A DNA stretch of 47,841 nucleotides from Sedimenticola hydrogenitrophicus. GTDB lineage: Bacteria; Pseudomonadota; Gammaproteobacteria; Chromatiales; Chromatiaceae. The translations under genes were made by a program, and so were the position numbers. The stretch lies in NCBI RefSeq assembly GCF_025175675.1, contig NZ_JANIOA010000034.1, positions 1-47,841 on the forward strand, read 5' to 3'. A model generated the notes under the pieces. It saw only the letters and a program-made list of their open reading frames with translations, did no database searches and was not told where the DNA came from. Below are positions 33,556-44,706 of this stretch, one piece after another (the stretch's first letter is position 1; each line of letters opens with the position of its first letter).

Positions 33556-34851
33556 ATGAGTCACGATTTCGCAAAGGGAGTGGCGGCGCTGGAGAGCCAG
33601 ATCGATTCGAGGATTGCCGCCTATTTCTCCTCCTGTGTCCACTGCGGCCTGTGCGCCGAGGCGTGCCTGTTCTATACCGAGACCCAGGATCCGCGCTACA
33701 CGCCGATCTACAAGCTGGAACCGATGCGCCGGCTATGGAAGGAGCAGCACACCTTCTGGGGCAAGTTCGCCATCAAGCTGGGATTGAGCAAGCCGCTGAG
33801 CGAACAGGATTTCGCCGACTGGGAAGAGCTGGTCTATGACAGTTGCACCCTGTGCGGGCGCTGTTCCATGGTCTGTCCGGTGGGCAACGATATCACCTAC
33901 ATGATCCGCAAGGAGCGGGAAGGCTTCGCGGCCGCCGGTTACACGCCGCCCGGGTTGCAGGAGGCGACACACCGGGCGCTCACCATCGGCAGCCCGATGG
34001 GGGTCACCCTGAAGACCCTGCAGGCGGCCTTGCGCCATGTCGAGCGGAATACCGGTCTGAAGATCCCCATGGACCGGCAGGGCGCCGACTACATGGCCCT
34101 GTTCTCCTCCATGGAGGTGGTGAACTTCCCGGAATATATCGAGAGCGTCGCCCGCATCTTCGACGCGGCCAGGCTCTCCTGGACTATCAGCAGCCAGGCC
34201 TTCGAGGCGACCAATAGCGGCATCCAGATCGGCAGCCGGGAGGCGGCCCGGGAGATCGTCGGTCGGGTGGTCGACGCCGCCGAGTCGCTCGGTGTCAAAT
34301 ACGTGATCAGCCCCGAGTGCGGACACGCCTATACCGCCATTCGCTGGGAGGGACCCAATCTGATCGGGCGTCCGTATAAGTTTGAGATTATTCATATCCT
34401 GGAGCTGCTGGATCAGTTGCAGCAGGAGGGGCGCCTCAAGCTCAGCGGACTCACGGAGACCCCGCTGACTTTCCACGACCCCTGTCAGATCGTGCGTCGC
34501 GGCGGGGTTATCGAGCCACCGCGGGATCTCCTGGGAAAGGTGGCCAGCGGCTTTGTCGAGATGGCCGATCACGGGGAGATGAACTGGTGCTGCGGCGGTG
34601 GCGGTGGCGTCAGTGCCAATGAGCGGGCCGAGGGTTTGCGCCTGAAGGTGTTTGATCGTAAACGGAAACAGCTCGAGGCGCTGGGGGTGAAGACCCTGGT
34701 TACCGCCTGCGCCAACTGCCGGATTGTCCTGGAAGAGGGCATTGAGGACCGTGATATGGATGTTGCGGTGATCGGCCTCACCGAACTGGTGGCCGAGCAC
34801 CTGGCCACCACGCCTGCCACCGCATCCGATGGGTCGGGGGCAGAGTCCTAG
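33556..34851 (+). CDS. HdrD/DsrK-like iron-sulfur protein (CCG domain)
   Basis: A 431-residue soluble or peripheral protein. Two 4Fe-4S motifs, CVHCGLCAEACL (about residues 27-38) and CTLCGRCSMVCP (about 97-108), precede a C-terminal region with two cysteine-rich CCG-like parts: ECGH and HDPCQ...WCCGGGGG...CANC (about residues 310-400). In HdrD, DsrK and GlpC this holds a catalytic or electron-relay cluster. There is no transporter-like or signal sequence. GGGAG lies upstream of ATG 33556. As the last gene of the formate operon with a NarI-like partner, it may link formate electrons to thiol/disulfide or quinone chemistry, which is an inference. Confidence 0.88.
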   Translation: MSHDFAKGVAALESQIDSRIAAYFSSCVHCGLCAEACLFYTETQDPRYTPIYKLEPMRRLWKEQHTFWGKFAIKLGLSKPLSEQDFADWEELVYDSCTLCGRCSMVCPVGNDITYMIRKEREGFAAAGYTPPGLQEATHRALTIGSPMGVTLKTLQAALRHVERNTGLKIPMDRQGADYMALFSSMEVVNFPEYIESVARIFDAARLSWTISSQAFEATNSGIQIGSREAAREIVGRVVDAAESLGVKYVISPECGHAYTAIRWEGPNLIGRPYKFEIIHILELLDQLQQEGRLKLSGLTETPLTFHDPCQIVRRGGVIEPPRDLLGKVASGFVEMADHGEMNWCCGGGGGVSANERAEGLRLKVFDRKRKQLEALGVKTLVTACANCRIVLEEGIEDRDMDVAVIGLTELVAEHLATTPATASDGSGAES

Positions 34852-34914
34852 TACTACTTCAATTTGATAATGTCTTTTGTAGGGCGGGTAAGCGACAGCG
34901 CATGCCATCCTCAG

Positions 34915-35032
34915 GTCCGTAAACGGTACATTGCATCCTCGGCTCCGTTATCGGTACATCCCTGTACCACTCCTCATGTACCACTCCTCACCGCGGCAAT
35001 GGTGGATGCGTCTACCGGCTTATCCACCCTAC
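34915..35032 (-). repeat. GGGA-loop hairpin unit joined to a GTAGGGTGG repeat
   Basis: On the minus strand the order is GTAGGGTGGATAAGCCGG..., then GAGGAGTGGTAC twice, then GGTACAGGGATGTACC (complement of 34953-34968), then CGATAACGGAGCCGAGGATG, CAATGTACCGTTTACGG. The hairpin contains GTACAGGGATGT, identical to the CsrA SELEX consensus RUACARGGAUGU. The rest of 34852-35076 shows no gene. Confidence 0.7.
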
Positions 35033-35076
35033 GAAACCTAAACCGTCCTACCCGGCAATAGCAAATTGAAAGACCG

Positions 35077-37080
<2,004 letters not shown>

Positions 37081-37179
37081 GGTGTGACAAATGTTGGGGT
37101 CCCGATTGACCAGGGCGTAGTGTACAACAGAAGCGCCGGGGGCATTCATCACGCTGAAACAATTAGCTGGGCTGATCCC

Positions 37180-37440
37180 TTAGGACCCGCGCAAGAATAA
37201 GTTCCTGTATTCGGTCGCCCCCTGGACCCCGCTGGCGGCGTGACGCTTTTTGCCAAGGGAGCGGCTTTGTCCATAGATGGACTTATGCCGCGGAGGCCAT
37301 GAGGAGTGGTACAGGGATGTACCGTTTACGGAGCCGAGGATGCAATGGCCGGGAGCGGCCATTGCCTGCAAAGCGTGCCTTGCCAGCGTGGCCCAGGAAC
37401 GCCCTCGGTACTACGGAATTATTCTTGCGCGGGCCCTTAG
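37180..37440. mobile_element. MITE-like element, family 1, copy 2, with a nested hairpin insertion
   Basis: 261 bp. Inverted ends are TTAGGACCCGCGCAAGAATAA and its partner read on the other strand, CTAAGGGCCCGCGCAAGAAT. It matches 22152-22324 but holds an additional block (37266-37350) flanked by the direct repeat GGGAGCGGC (37257-37265, 37351-37359). The block carries GGTACAGGGATGTACC (37308-37323), an exact CsrA consensus hairpin, followed by CGTTTACGGAGCCGAGGATG. No gene is seen in 37153-37552. Confidence 0.8.
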
Positions 37441-37552
37441 GGAAATACCCTATTGAAGTGGCAACTTTTAACCAGTTAATCTCGTCTGCCGTGCCGTTTC
37501 GGAAGATTCCCGGACACTATAACAACAAGGCGCGGTTCTGGAGGGAGGTGGA

Positions 37553-38308
37553 ATGATTTTTAAACAAGGAGCGATCAGGGTATTGTCCCTGCTGATGGCT
37601 GTCGGCTCTTCCGGGGTTCCCGCCGGAGGCATCGAAGAGGCGGCCCGCGAGGTGGAAAACGCCCTGCATCTGACCCCCGACAGGGAAAATGGCAGGAAGG
37701 TCTATATGATCTGTACCGTCTGCCACCGCCCGGAGGGCTGGGCCAGTCCGGATGGCATGTATCCCCAGATCGCTGGACAGCAGGCGAGCGTGTTGATCAA
37801 ACAGCTGGCGGATATCCGGGCGAGAAACCGCGACAATCCCACCATGTTGCCCTTCACCTCGCCAAGACTGCTGGGGGGCGCCCAGGAGATTGCCGATGTG
37901 GCGGCCTATATCGCCACGCTGCCGATGGAGACCAACAACGTGGCCGGTCCGGGATTTGAACTGGCGTTGGGTGAGGCGCTGTACAAGGAGGAGTGCGCCG
38001 AGTGTCACGGCCCGGCCGGTGAGGGTGATGCGAAAGACCATATTCCCCTGATCCAGGGGCAGAACTACAACTACCTGGTCCGCCAGTTCGACTGGATACG
38101 CTCCGGCAAGCGCCGCAATGCGGATTCGAAAATGGTCAAGCAGATCCGGCGTTTCACCCCACGCGAAGAGTTCGCGGTGCTGGACTATGTATCCAGGATC
38201 AGGCCGCCGCGGGAGAAACTGGCCACGCCCGGTTGGCAGAATCCGGATTTTCCCGATTATGCCCGCCAGCCCTGGCAGGAGCTGCCGGCCTATCAGGTGA
38301 TCCGTTAG
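37553..38308 (+). CDS. Diheme cytochrome c
   Basis: A 251-residue exported cytochrome with an N-terminal signal segment (about residues 1-23) and two c-type heme sites, CTVCH (near residue 54) and CAECH (near 147). Each heme domain has a distal Met candidate. The two-domain layout (QIAGQQASVLIKQLADIRARNR; IQGQNYNYLVRQFDWIRSGKRR) is like cytochrome c4. GGAGGGAGGTGG precedes ATG. It could carry electrons from the sulfide dehydrogenase convergent with it to a terminal oxidase, or from nitrogen oxide enzymes. Confidence 0.92.
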   Translation: MIFKQGAIRVLSLLMAVGSSGVPAGGIEEAAREVENALHLTPDRENGRKVYMICTVCHRPEGWASPDGMYPQIAGQQASVLIKQLADIRARNRDNPTMLPFTSPRLLGGAQEIADVAAYIATLPMETNNVAGPGFELALGEALYKEECAECHGPAGEGDAKDHIPLIQGQNYNYLVRQFDWIRSGKRRNADSKMVKQIRRFTPREEFAVLDYVSRIRPPREKLATPGWQNPDFPDYARQPWQELPAYQVIR

Positions 38309-38439
38309 CGGATGCCACCACCAGATTTACAGTTAACCGCGAATAAATTTACCACAATCCCCTCTGGTGGTTTGGTGGGTGCCAGAGGGGTGGGGTATTA
38401 CAGACCAATTAATTGACGCCGGGCATAATGGCTTGGCGC

Positions 38440-38745
38440 GACCCGGGAGAACCACGGATTCACACAGATAAACACAGATTCAGAATCCGATCTCCTATCC
38501 GTGTAAATCTGTGTCCATCCGTGGTTTCTTTTTAGCTTGGTAGGATGGGCACGCTTTTTGTGCCCACGCGGAAGGTGCGGCACGAGGCAAAAAGGTGGGC
38601 ACAGACTACGTGCCCACCCTACGCGACTACAGTTTTAGCCGCGAATGAACGCAAATAAGGTTACCAATGTAGGATGCCGGTGAGCTTGCGAACCGCATCT
38701 TTCGCGGTAAGGCTTGATGCGGTTCGTGCCTCACCGGCATCCTAC
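38440..38745. repeat. Three different palindromic intergenic repeats
   Basis: First, ACCACGGATT.ACACAGAT near 38452-38476 is inverted as GTGTAAATCTGTGTCC.ATCCGTGGTT near 38502-38526. Second, GTAGGATGGGCAC (38540-) pairs with GTGCCCACCCTAC (ending 38622). Third, GTAGGATGCCGGTGAG (38669-38684) pairs perfectly with CTCACCGGCATCCTAC (38730-38745), and the arms extend inward through GCGAACCGCATC / GATGCGGTTCG. No gene is seen in 38309-38760. Confidence 0.8.
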
Positions 38746-38768
38746 GTCACCGGTACCGGACAAAAAAA

Positions 38769-38791
38769 CGGGGCCTTGCGGCCCCGTTTTT
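38769..38791 (-). terminator. Bidirectional rho-independent terminator after fccB
   Basis: CGGGGCC (38769-38775) and GGCCCCG (38780-38786) form a 7-bp GC stem with a TTGC loop. There are seven A before and five T after it on the plus strand, so it works in both directions. It ends the fccAB transcript (minus strand) 20 bases after the fccB stop. Confidence 0.93.
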
Positions 38792-38810
38792 ACTGCTAAT
38801 GGCGCAACGA

Positions 38811-40106
38811 TCAGCCGAAGATATCGTGGGTGATGTTGTTGTACCAGCTGTGGGCGTAGGCCACCTCCCGCTTGAACACCTCCGGACTGGCATCGCCCGG
38901 GGTCAGGCCGCCGGAGACCGAGGCGATCTTCGAGCGGTCCTCGGTCAGACGGTAGACGGCCGCCACGGAGAAGGCGTAGTCCTTACCCGCAATGGAGTAG
39001 CAGGTGTTGACGTAGGAGGGCGTGCCGGGCTCCTGGCCATTCATCATGGCCACGATGGCGGCGGCGCAGACCTTGGCCTGGGAGTTTGCCGAGTAACCGG
39101 ACTTCGGCATGCCGGTGGCAATGCTGGCGTCGCCCAGTACATGGATGTTCGGATGAATCTTGGACTCGAAAGTCCCCAGGTCAACCGGACACCAGCCACC
39201 ATCGTTGGTCAGTCCCGCCGCGAAGGCGATGGCACCGGCCTTCTGCGCTGGAATCACGTTCAGCACATCGGCCTTGATCTCGTCACCAAAGGCGGTAACG
39301 ATGGAGTTGCTGGCGGCATTCACCTTGACCACGCCGGCCTCTTCCTGCTGGCCGTGCCACTCGATCATGGCATTGTCGCTCTGGTAGCCGTACATCTTTT
39401 TCCAGGCGCCGACGAACAGACCCTGCTTGGAGAACTTCGGCTTGGCATCAAAGATCAACACCTTCGATTTCGGCTTGTGCGCTTTCAGATACATGGCGAT
39501 CTGACTGGCACGTTCGTAGGGTCCCGGCGGGCAACGGAACGGATTGGGCGGCGCGGCGATCACCACGACCCCGCCATCCTTCATCGCCTCGAGTTGGTTG
39601 CGCAACAGGGCAGTCTGGGGACCGGCCTTCCAGGCGTGGGGGATTTTCTCGGCGACCTTTGCGTCATAGCCCTCGATCTTGTCCCATTGGAAATCGATGC
39701 CGGGCGCCACCACGCAACGGTCATAGCTATAGCTGCTGCCATCGGAGGTCTTGACCACGCGCGCCTTGGCATCGATACCGGTGACCTTGGCATGGACCAC
39801 CTTGACGCCATGCTTGCCCAGGCCGCTGTAGCCAAACTTGATGTCGTCCATGGAGCGGTCGCCACCCAGGACCTCGTTACTCATGTAACAGGTGTAGTAG
39901 TTGCTGTTGGCCTCGATCAGGGTGACATCCGTGGTGGGATCGGCCAGGCGGATGTATTTCGCGGCGGTGGCGCCGGCGCTGCCGCCACCGACCACAACCA
40001 CTTTCTTGGAGGCGCCCAGGGCGATATAGGGCACACCAATCATACCGGCCGCGGTTGCCGCGCCGGCAGTCTGAATAAATCCTCGACGTGTAATCTTCAT
40101 TTTCAT
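38811..40106 (-). CDS. fccB: Flavocytochrome c sulfide dehydrogenase, flavoprotein subunit
   Basis: A 431-residue Tat-exported flavoprotein ([16 protein letters not shown] at residues 7-8). FAD-binding motif [17 protein letters not shown] begins near residue 36. The redox-active cysteine pair is probably in NYYTCYMSN and the GGWCPVDL region; the FAD-attaching Cys in the NYYTC segment fits family structure. It oxidises sulfide to sulfur in the periplasm and passes electrons to the hemes of FccA. It lies 12 bases downstream of fccA, and ends at a clear terminator. AGGGGACAT precedes the start. Confidence 0.97.
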   Translation of the reverse strand: MKMKITRRGFIQTAGAATAAGMIGVPYIALGASKKVVVVGGGSAGATAAKYIRLADPTTDVTLIEANSNYYTCYMSNEVLGGDRSMDDIKFGYSGLGKHGVKVVHAKVTGIDAKARVVKTSDGSSYSYDRCVVAPGIDFQWDKIEGYDAKVAEKIPHAWKAGPQTALLRNQLEAMKDGGVVVIAAPPNPFRCPPGPYERASQIAMYLKAHKPKSKVLIFDAKPKFSKQGLFVGAWKKMYGYQSDNAMIEWHGQQEEAGVVKVNAASNSIVTAFGDEIKADVLNVIPAQKAGAIAFAAGLTNDGGWCPVDLGTFESKIHPNIHVLGDASIATGMPKSGYSANSQAKVCAAAIVAMMNGQEPGTPSYVNTCYSIAGKDYAFSVAAVYRLTEDRSKIASVSGGLTPGDASPEVFKREVAYAHSWYNNITHDIFG

Positions 40107-40118
40107 ATGTCCCCTATC

Positions 40119-40742
40119 TTATTTCTGCTGGCTGGCGTAGTAGTTGAGCAGGGCCATGACGCCGTCACTGCCCTCACGTTCCAGCATTTCGGATAGCTTT
40201 TTCTTCATTTTTTTGGTGGCTTCCCGGTCGCCAGCCTTGTAGTCGGCCAGGGTCCAGTTCACGTAGGGGGTCCACTGGCCCGCCAGCACGCCGGCATCAT
40301 CCTCGGGCGATTGGCCGCCTTCGGCATGACATTTTTCACAATACTTGTCGTGCAACTTGGCGCCTTTCGCAGCCAGGTCGGCGTCGAACGACTGCGTGGC
40401 TTTGGTGAAGGGTTTATCCGCGTAGAATTTGGCCATGGCCTTTATCTCGTCTTCGCTATAACCCTTGGCGATGCGGTTCATGATGGTGGAAGGGATTTCA
40501 CCGCTGGCGAAGCCGACCATGGTCTCCTCGAAATAGGTCGGGGAGAGTCCGGCGATGGTAGGTGCCGCCGGCCCCTGGCTGTTGCCACCGGTACCGTGAC
40601 AGCCAGCACAGGTGTTCGCCAGCATTGCCGCATCCGCGCCCATCATCATCTTTGGCTTTTCTTCGGCTGCGGTAGCTGAAAAGGCGGCGCCAACCGCGAG
40701 TCCAGCGACCAGTGCGGCCCTTGTAAAGGTTTTATACGCCAT
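40119..40742 (-). CDS. fccA: Flavocytochrome c sulfide dehydrogenase, diheme cytochrome subunit
   Basis: A 207-residue exported cytochrome with Sec signal (AALVAGLAVGAAFSATAAEEK). Heme-binding sites are CAGCH (near residue 45) and CEKCH (near 136). Methionine ligand candidates include those in MMNRIAKGY and LSEMLEREG-type segments. It receives electrons from the FccB flavin. AAAGGAGGT gives an optimal ribosome site for ATG 40742; a longer frame upstream lacks one. It lies 12 bases before fccB in one operon; the ankyrin and tetraheme genes lie upstream on the same strand. Confidence 0.96.
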   Translation of the reverse strand: MAYKTFTRAALVAGLAVGAAFSATAAEEKPKMMMGADAAMLANTCAGCHGTGGNSQGPAAPTIAGLSPTYFEETMVGFASGEIPSTIMNRIAKGYSEDEIKAMAKFYADKPFTKATQSFDADLAAKGAKLHDKYCEKCHAEGGQSPEDDAGVLAGQWTPYVNWTLADYKAGDREATKKMKKKLSEMLEREGSDGVMALLNYYASQQK

Positions 40743-40920
40743 GATACCTCCTTTGGTTTTCAGGCTTTTTTTCTCAATCATAGAGGTTAACTGCCTCTTT
40801 TTACGATGCTCGATCGCCAGTCTCCTGGTGACCTTGCATCACGGGTGCGACATGAATCGGATTTTCATGTCTGAATGTACCGGTAGGCCGGATACAAATT
40901 TATTATTACTCTCTGTCCGT

Positions 40921-41862
40921 TCAGGATCCATCGCTCAACAGCGAAATCACCTTTTGATTACGTTTCTTTTTGGCGATGTCCGCAGCGGTGCGGCCGCTCT
41001 TGTCCTGCAGTGTGACATCCGCGCCGTTGATCAGCAGCAGTTTGACCAGCTCCTCGTCCCGCAGGGTGGCCGCCTCCATCAGCGCGGTGATCCCTTCGTT
41101 GTCCGCCTTGTTGACATCCGCCTTGCGTCTGAGCAGCAGTTCAACCTCATCGAGCCGACCACGACCAACCGCCCATACCAGTGCAGTGGCACCGTCCTGA
41201 TCCTGGGCGTTGACGTTGGCGCCCTTCTCCAGCAGCGCCTCTATTACCGGCAGGTGCCCGTTGTCCGCCGCGATAATCAGCGCGGATCTGCCGTGCGCAT
41301 CCCGTGCCTCCAGGTCGGCGCCGCGTTCAATCAATCTGGCGGCGGTTTCCGCATGTCCCTTCTCCGCGGCATGCATCAGTGCGGTGCGTCCGTCATTGTC
41401 GCCCTGATTGGGGTTCGCCCCCTTATAGAGCAACTGCTCCACCATATCGGTCAGGCCGTAGCGTGCGGCTATGCTCAGTGAATCCCAACCGGCGCGAGTA
41501 CGTGCATTCAGGTCCGCGCCCCGTTCCAGCAGCATGGCGGTGAGTGCCGAGTGTCCGTTCTCCGCGGCGAAGGTCAGGGCGGTACAGCCGGCGGATGCCT
41601 TGGCATTCACATCGGCGCCTCGGGTCAACAGATAGGCGGTGGTCTCGAAATTGTCATTTTGGATCGCCATCATCAATGCGGTAACGCCGAACCGGTTGGC
41701 ACTGTTGACGTCCACTCCCTCGTTCAGCAGCCGGCTGACGGTTTCGGTGTCGCCGATACTCGCCGCCAGGCGGTATTCGCTCTCCTTGGTGCTATCGCCC
41801 GCAACCGCGGATGCGACACTGGCCAGGCTTATCAACAGGGCGAAGATCCAGTTCTGCTTCAT
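40921..41862 (-). CDS. Exported ankyrin-repeat protein
   Basis: A 313-residue protein with a Sec signal (MKQNWIFALLISLASVASAVAG) followed by about eight ankyrin repeats of 33 residues (GVTALMMAIQNDNFETTAYLL, GCTALTFAAENGHSALTAML, GRTALMHAAEKGHAETAARL and so on) covering nearly the whole mature protein. It is therefore periplasmic. It sits between a NapC/NirT-type cytochrome and fccA on the same strand. A role as scaffold or catalase/peroxide-related partner cannot be read from sequence. Its consistent repeat register indicates an intact gene. Confidence 0.92.
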   Translation of the reverse strand: MKQNWIFALLISLASVASAVAGDSTKESEYRLAASIGDTETVSRLLNEGVDVNSANRFGVTALMMAIQNDNFETTAYLLTRGADVNAKASAGCTALTFAAENGHSALTAMLLERGADLNARTRAGWDSLSIAARYGLTDMVEQLLYKGANPNQGDNDGRTALMHAAEKGHAETAARLIERGADLEARDAHGRSALIIAADNGHLPVIEALLEKGANVNAQDQDGATALVWAVGRGRLDEVELLLRRKADVNKADNEGITALMEAATLRDEELVKLLLINGADVTLQDKSGRTAADIAKKKRNQKVISLLSDGS

Positions 41863-41901
41863 GATCTTTACCGTCTCCCTTTTTTGAACCGCAAAAAATG
41901 A

Positions 41902-42474
41902 TCAACCCTTGTTATCGGTATTCTCTTCGGGTTCATCAGGTTCCGTATGGGCAATGCCTTTATGGCAGTCAATGCAGGTCAGCCCGTCGTCCACCGCCTT
42001 GGAGTGGCGTTTGCGCGCCATCCGGCTCTGCTCGCTGAGGTCCATCTGGTCAAAATCGTGGCAGCTGCGGCATTCGCGTGAATTGCTGGCCTTCATTCTG
42101 GCCCATACCCGGCTCGCCATATCCCAGCGCCGGGCTTCATACTTCTCCTGGGTATCGATGGTGCCCAGCAGTTCATGCACCACATCCTTGTAGGCCAGCA
42201 CCTTGGAGACAATCTTGGGGCCAAACTCCTTGGGCACATGGCAATCCGCGCAGGTGGCCCGGACACCGGAGGTGTTCTGGTAATGCACCGACTCCTTGTA
42301 CTCCTCGAAGTTGACTTTCATCGAGTGACATGAGGTGCAGAACTCCAATTCATTGGTTGAAGAGAGTCCGACGTTGAACAGTCCGGAAAAGAGCATGCCG
42401 GCCGAAAATACCAGCACAAGGATAAGGATGAACTTTTTCCTTGAGGTGCCTCCGCCCTGGGGACTACCAGTCAT
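41902..42474 (-). CDS. NapC/NirT-family tetraheme cytochrome c
   Basis: A 190-residue membrane-anchored cytochrome. One N-terminal helix (KKFILILVLVFSAGMLFSGLFNVGL) is followed by four heme sites: CTSCH, CADCH, CRSCH and CIDCH. Proteins of this type take electrons from quinol and pass them to periplasmic reductases; here no nitrate or nitrite reductase is nearby. Context with fccAB instead suggests electron exchange with the sulfide dehydrogenase or another periplasmic cytochrome. ATG 42474 has GAGGG about six bases upstream; the TTG at 42480 is less likely. Confidence 0.93.
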   Translation of the reverse strand: MTGSPQGGGTSRKKFILILVLVFSAGMLFSGLFNVGLSSTNELEFCTSCHSMKVNFEEYKESVHYQNTSGVRATCADCHVPKEFGPKIVSKVLAYKDVVHELLGTIDTQEKYEARRWDMASRVWARMKASNSRECRSCHDFDQMDLSEQSRMARKRHSKAVDDGLTCIDCHKGIAHTEPDEPEENTDNKG

Positions 42475-42868
42475 ACACAACCCTCAACATATTCATGATC
42501 TGAACTGGATTTATGGTGCATGCGGGAATAGGGCGGTAGGGACGGATAAAAAATGCTTATCCACATCACTCGGCCTGATTGAAAAATGCCTGCTCCCCCG
42601 CTTACTACGCCTCTCTTAAGTAGAGAGTTTCTTTTTATTATGCACAAAGATGGTACGGGATATCCGGGGTTTTTGCAAAGCAGCTAGCGGTTTTCCACTA
42701 TAGGGTCAGCGGGTAGCCGGGGCGTCGGGTGACTGACTGGTTGCTGGCATAACAAGTTGAATAATAAAGAAAAAAATCTGCATGATAATGGGAGTTAATG
42801 GGCTATTGATATTTACTGTGCTTGAATCAGAAAATTGAATGGAGATTTTGGCGTTGCCGGTGGCGTTT
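42475..42868. other. Gene-free, AT-richer interval between napC-type gene and norD
   Basis: About 394 bases without a supported gene. It separates the fcc block from the nor block, both on the minus strand, and should hold the promoter of the tetraheme/ankyrin/fcc genes. Short frames here lack ribosome sites and domain features. No palindromic repeat or clear FNR box was found; base composition is more AT-rich (about 42740-42850) than elsewhere. Confidence 0.4.
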
Positions 42869-44704
42869 TCAGGCGGTGAGCTTGGCATAGAGCAGGGGCA
42901 GTTCACGCGGCAGCTGCGAGGGTTTGTGGATGACCACATAACTGCCGGTCCCGAACAGGTGGGGAAGGTAATCGTTGGCCTGTGCGTCGATGGTGACACA
43001 GAAGGGTTGCAGCCCCAGTTGGCGCGCCTCGTGGATCGCACGCCGGGTGTCCTCGATTCCGTAGCGCCCCTCGTATTTGTCCAGATCGTTGGGCTTGCCG
43101 TCGGTAAGGATCAGCAGTAGGCGTCGTCCGGCCGGCTGCGCCTTGAGGAGCTCGCTGCTGTGGCGAATGGCGGCGCCCATGCGGGTATAGTAGCCGGGTT
43201 TGATGGCATCGATACGACCCCGGACGCTAGCGGAGTAATGTTCATCGAAGCTCTTCAGCTGATGCACCCGTACCGGGTCCCGCTTGCGCGAGGAGAAACC
43301 GTACATGGCGAAGCGGTCGCCGGTGGCCGCGAGGCTCTCGGCAAACAGGAACAGCGAGTCGCGTATCACGTCGATCACCCGGGCGTGATTATTCACCCAG
43401 GTATCGGTGGAGAGTGACAGGTCGGCCAGCAGCAGGCAGGCCAGATCGCGCGCCCCCACGCGCAGATCGCGGTACAGGCCGTCGCTGGCGGAGGTGTGGC
43501 CGGCGGCGCGGTCGCTGGCGTAGCGCAGATAGGCATCCAGGTCGATCTCGCAGCCATCCTGTTGCCCCCGGTGCCAGATGCGGGCCGGGGTCAGGTGCTG
43601 GAACTGGGCGCGCAGTTTCTTTGCCGTTCCGCGCAGGCGCTCCGGGAGTTCCCGGGGCTGGGCATCGGCCGCCATCATCGGCACTATGCGGCAGTGCTTC
43701 GGGATCAGTTTCTGCTTCTTGAAGTCCCACTCCGGGAGCAGGATGCCTTCACCCAGGACCCGGTCGTCGTTGGCCTCCGAGGGCAGGTCCAGATCAAAAC
43801 GCAGTTTGCCGGCCGATGCCTTGGCGTCACGGCTGACGCTCAGGTTATCCATATCCTTCAACGCCTCCGCGGCACTCTCCAGGTCGTCGTTATCCTCGGA
43901 GCCGCGGTCCATGTTCATGAACTCGCCCCAGGTGAAGATATTCTCCATGCGGATGGTGATCAGGCCCTGGTCCTCCTTCTCCGGTTTTTTGGCGCGTTCC
44001 GATTTGTGCCGTTGCATGTCCTCGATGTCCTTGGTTTCACCGCCGCCGCGCTCGCCCTCCTGGTCTCCCGCGCCGCCGGAGGAGGGGGCGGCGATGGGCG
44101 GAAAGGGGTGCAGCCAGAGGGGCACCGGTTGCGGCGGGCGTTTCGCCGCCGGCAGCCGGTCGACACTCCCGGGATGCAACAGTGCCTGGCGGATGGCCTG
44201 CTCCTGTGCCGCCTCGGCCGTGGGCAGCTTCTCCGGCGGCATGCGTTCGGCCAGGTGGGCGTCCACCAGCAGCCTGTAGCGTTTGCCGATGCCGGGGTAA
44301 TCATGCAGGGTCTTCAGGGTCAGGCGCTGGTTCTTGCCCAGCCACGCCTCCTCCTGCTGATGGTCCCCCACCGCCAGGGCGGCCAGCCAGGTGTAGAGAT
44401 AGTGATTGAGGCGTCTTTCCGGGAAGTAGTCTATGGAGACGGGAAGCCGTAATGACTGCGCATCCCGCCACGCCAGTTCAATGCGCTTGCTGCTGCCGGC
44501 GATGCGTTGCAGCAAGCCGCGACGCGCGCCATGCTCCGTGGCGTTGGCGGCCAGTACCTCCAGGCCGCCGTCGCCCCCGAGGGCGCGGAACATGATGCCG
44601 ACGGTCAGTTCGATCTCCTCCAGGTGCACGGCCGCCTCGGGATAGCGGGTATCCGCCATCCGGGTGATCATGCGATGCCAGAGTTCACCGACCTTCTCTT
44701 CCAT
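42869..44704 (-). CDS. norD: Nitric oxide reductase activation protein NorD
   Basis: A 611-residue cytoplasmic protein. The C-terminal von Willebrand A domain (about residues 420-610) has MIDAS residues in LADLSLSTD and LTDGKPND; the N-terminal two thirds are helical with an acidic, Lys-rich linker near 230-270. NorD works with NorQ, an AAA+ ATPase, in iron/heme centre assembly or activation of nitric oxide reductase. ATG 44704 has AGGAACAG upstream; the upstream open frame overlaps the preceding gene and is not needed. It is the last gene of the minus-strand operon. Confidence 0.93.
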   Translation of the reverse strand: MEEKVGELWHRMITRMADTRYPEAAVHLEEIELTVGIMFRALGGDGGLEVLAANATEHGARRGLLQRIAGSSKRIELAWRDAQSLRLPVSIDYFPERRLNHYLYTWLAALAVGDHQQEEAWLGKNQRLTLKTLHDYPGIGKRYRLLVDAHLAERMPPEKLPTAEAAQEQAIRQALLHPGSVDRLPAAKRPPQPVPLWLHPFPPIAAPSSGGAGDQEGERGGGETKDIEDMQRHKSERAKKPEKEDQGLITIRMENIFTWGEFMNMDRGSEDNDDLESAAEALKDMDNLSVSRDAKASAGKLRFDLDLPSEANDDRVLGEGILLPEWDFKKQKLIPKHCRIVPMMAADAQPRELPERLRGTAKKLRAQFQHLTPARIWHRGQQDGCEIDLDAYLRYASDRAAGHTSASDGLYRDLRVGARDLACLLLADLSLSTDTWVNNHARVIDVIRDSLFLFAESLAATGDRFAMYGFSSRKRDPVRVHQLKSFDEHYSASVRGRIDAIKPGYYTRMGAAIRHSSELLKAQPAGRRLLLILTDGKPNDLDKYEGRYGIEDTRRAIHEARQLGLQPFCVTIDAQANDYLPHLFGTGSYVVIHKPSQLPRELPLLYAKLTA

Positions 44705-44706
44705 GG

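Noticed and set aside
38811-40196. A 465-codon plus-strand frame opposite fccB
   Set aside because: Antisense shadow of an unmistakable FccB with Tat signal and FAD motif.
42706-43041. A 111-codon minus-strand frame across the gap upstream of the tetraheme gene
   Set aside because: It overlaps the end of norD in another frame, is Ser/Pro/Thr-rich without a domain and has no ribosome site.
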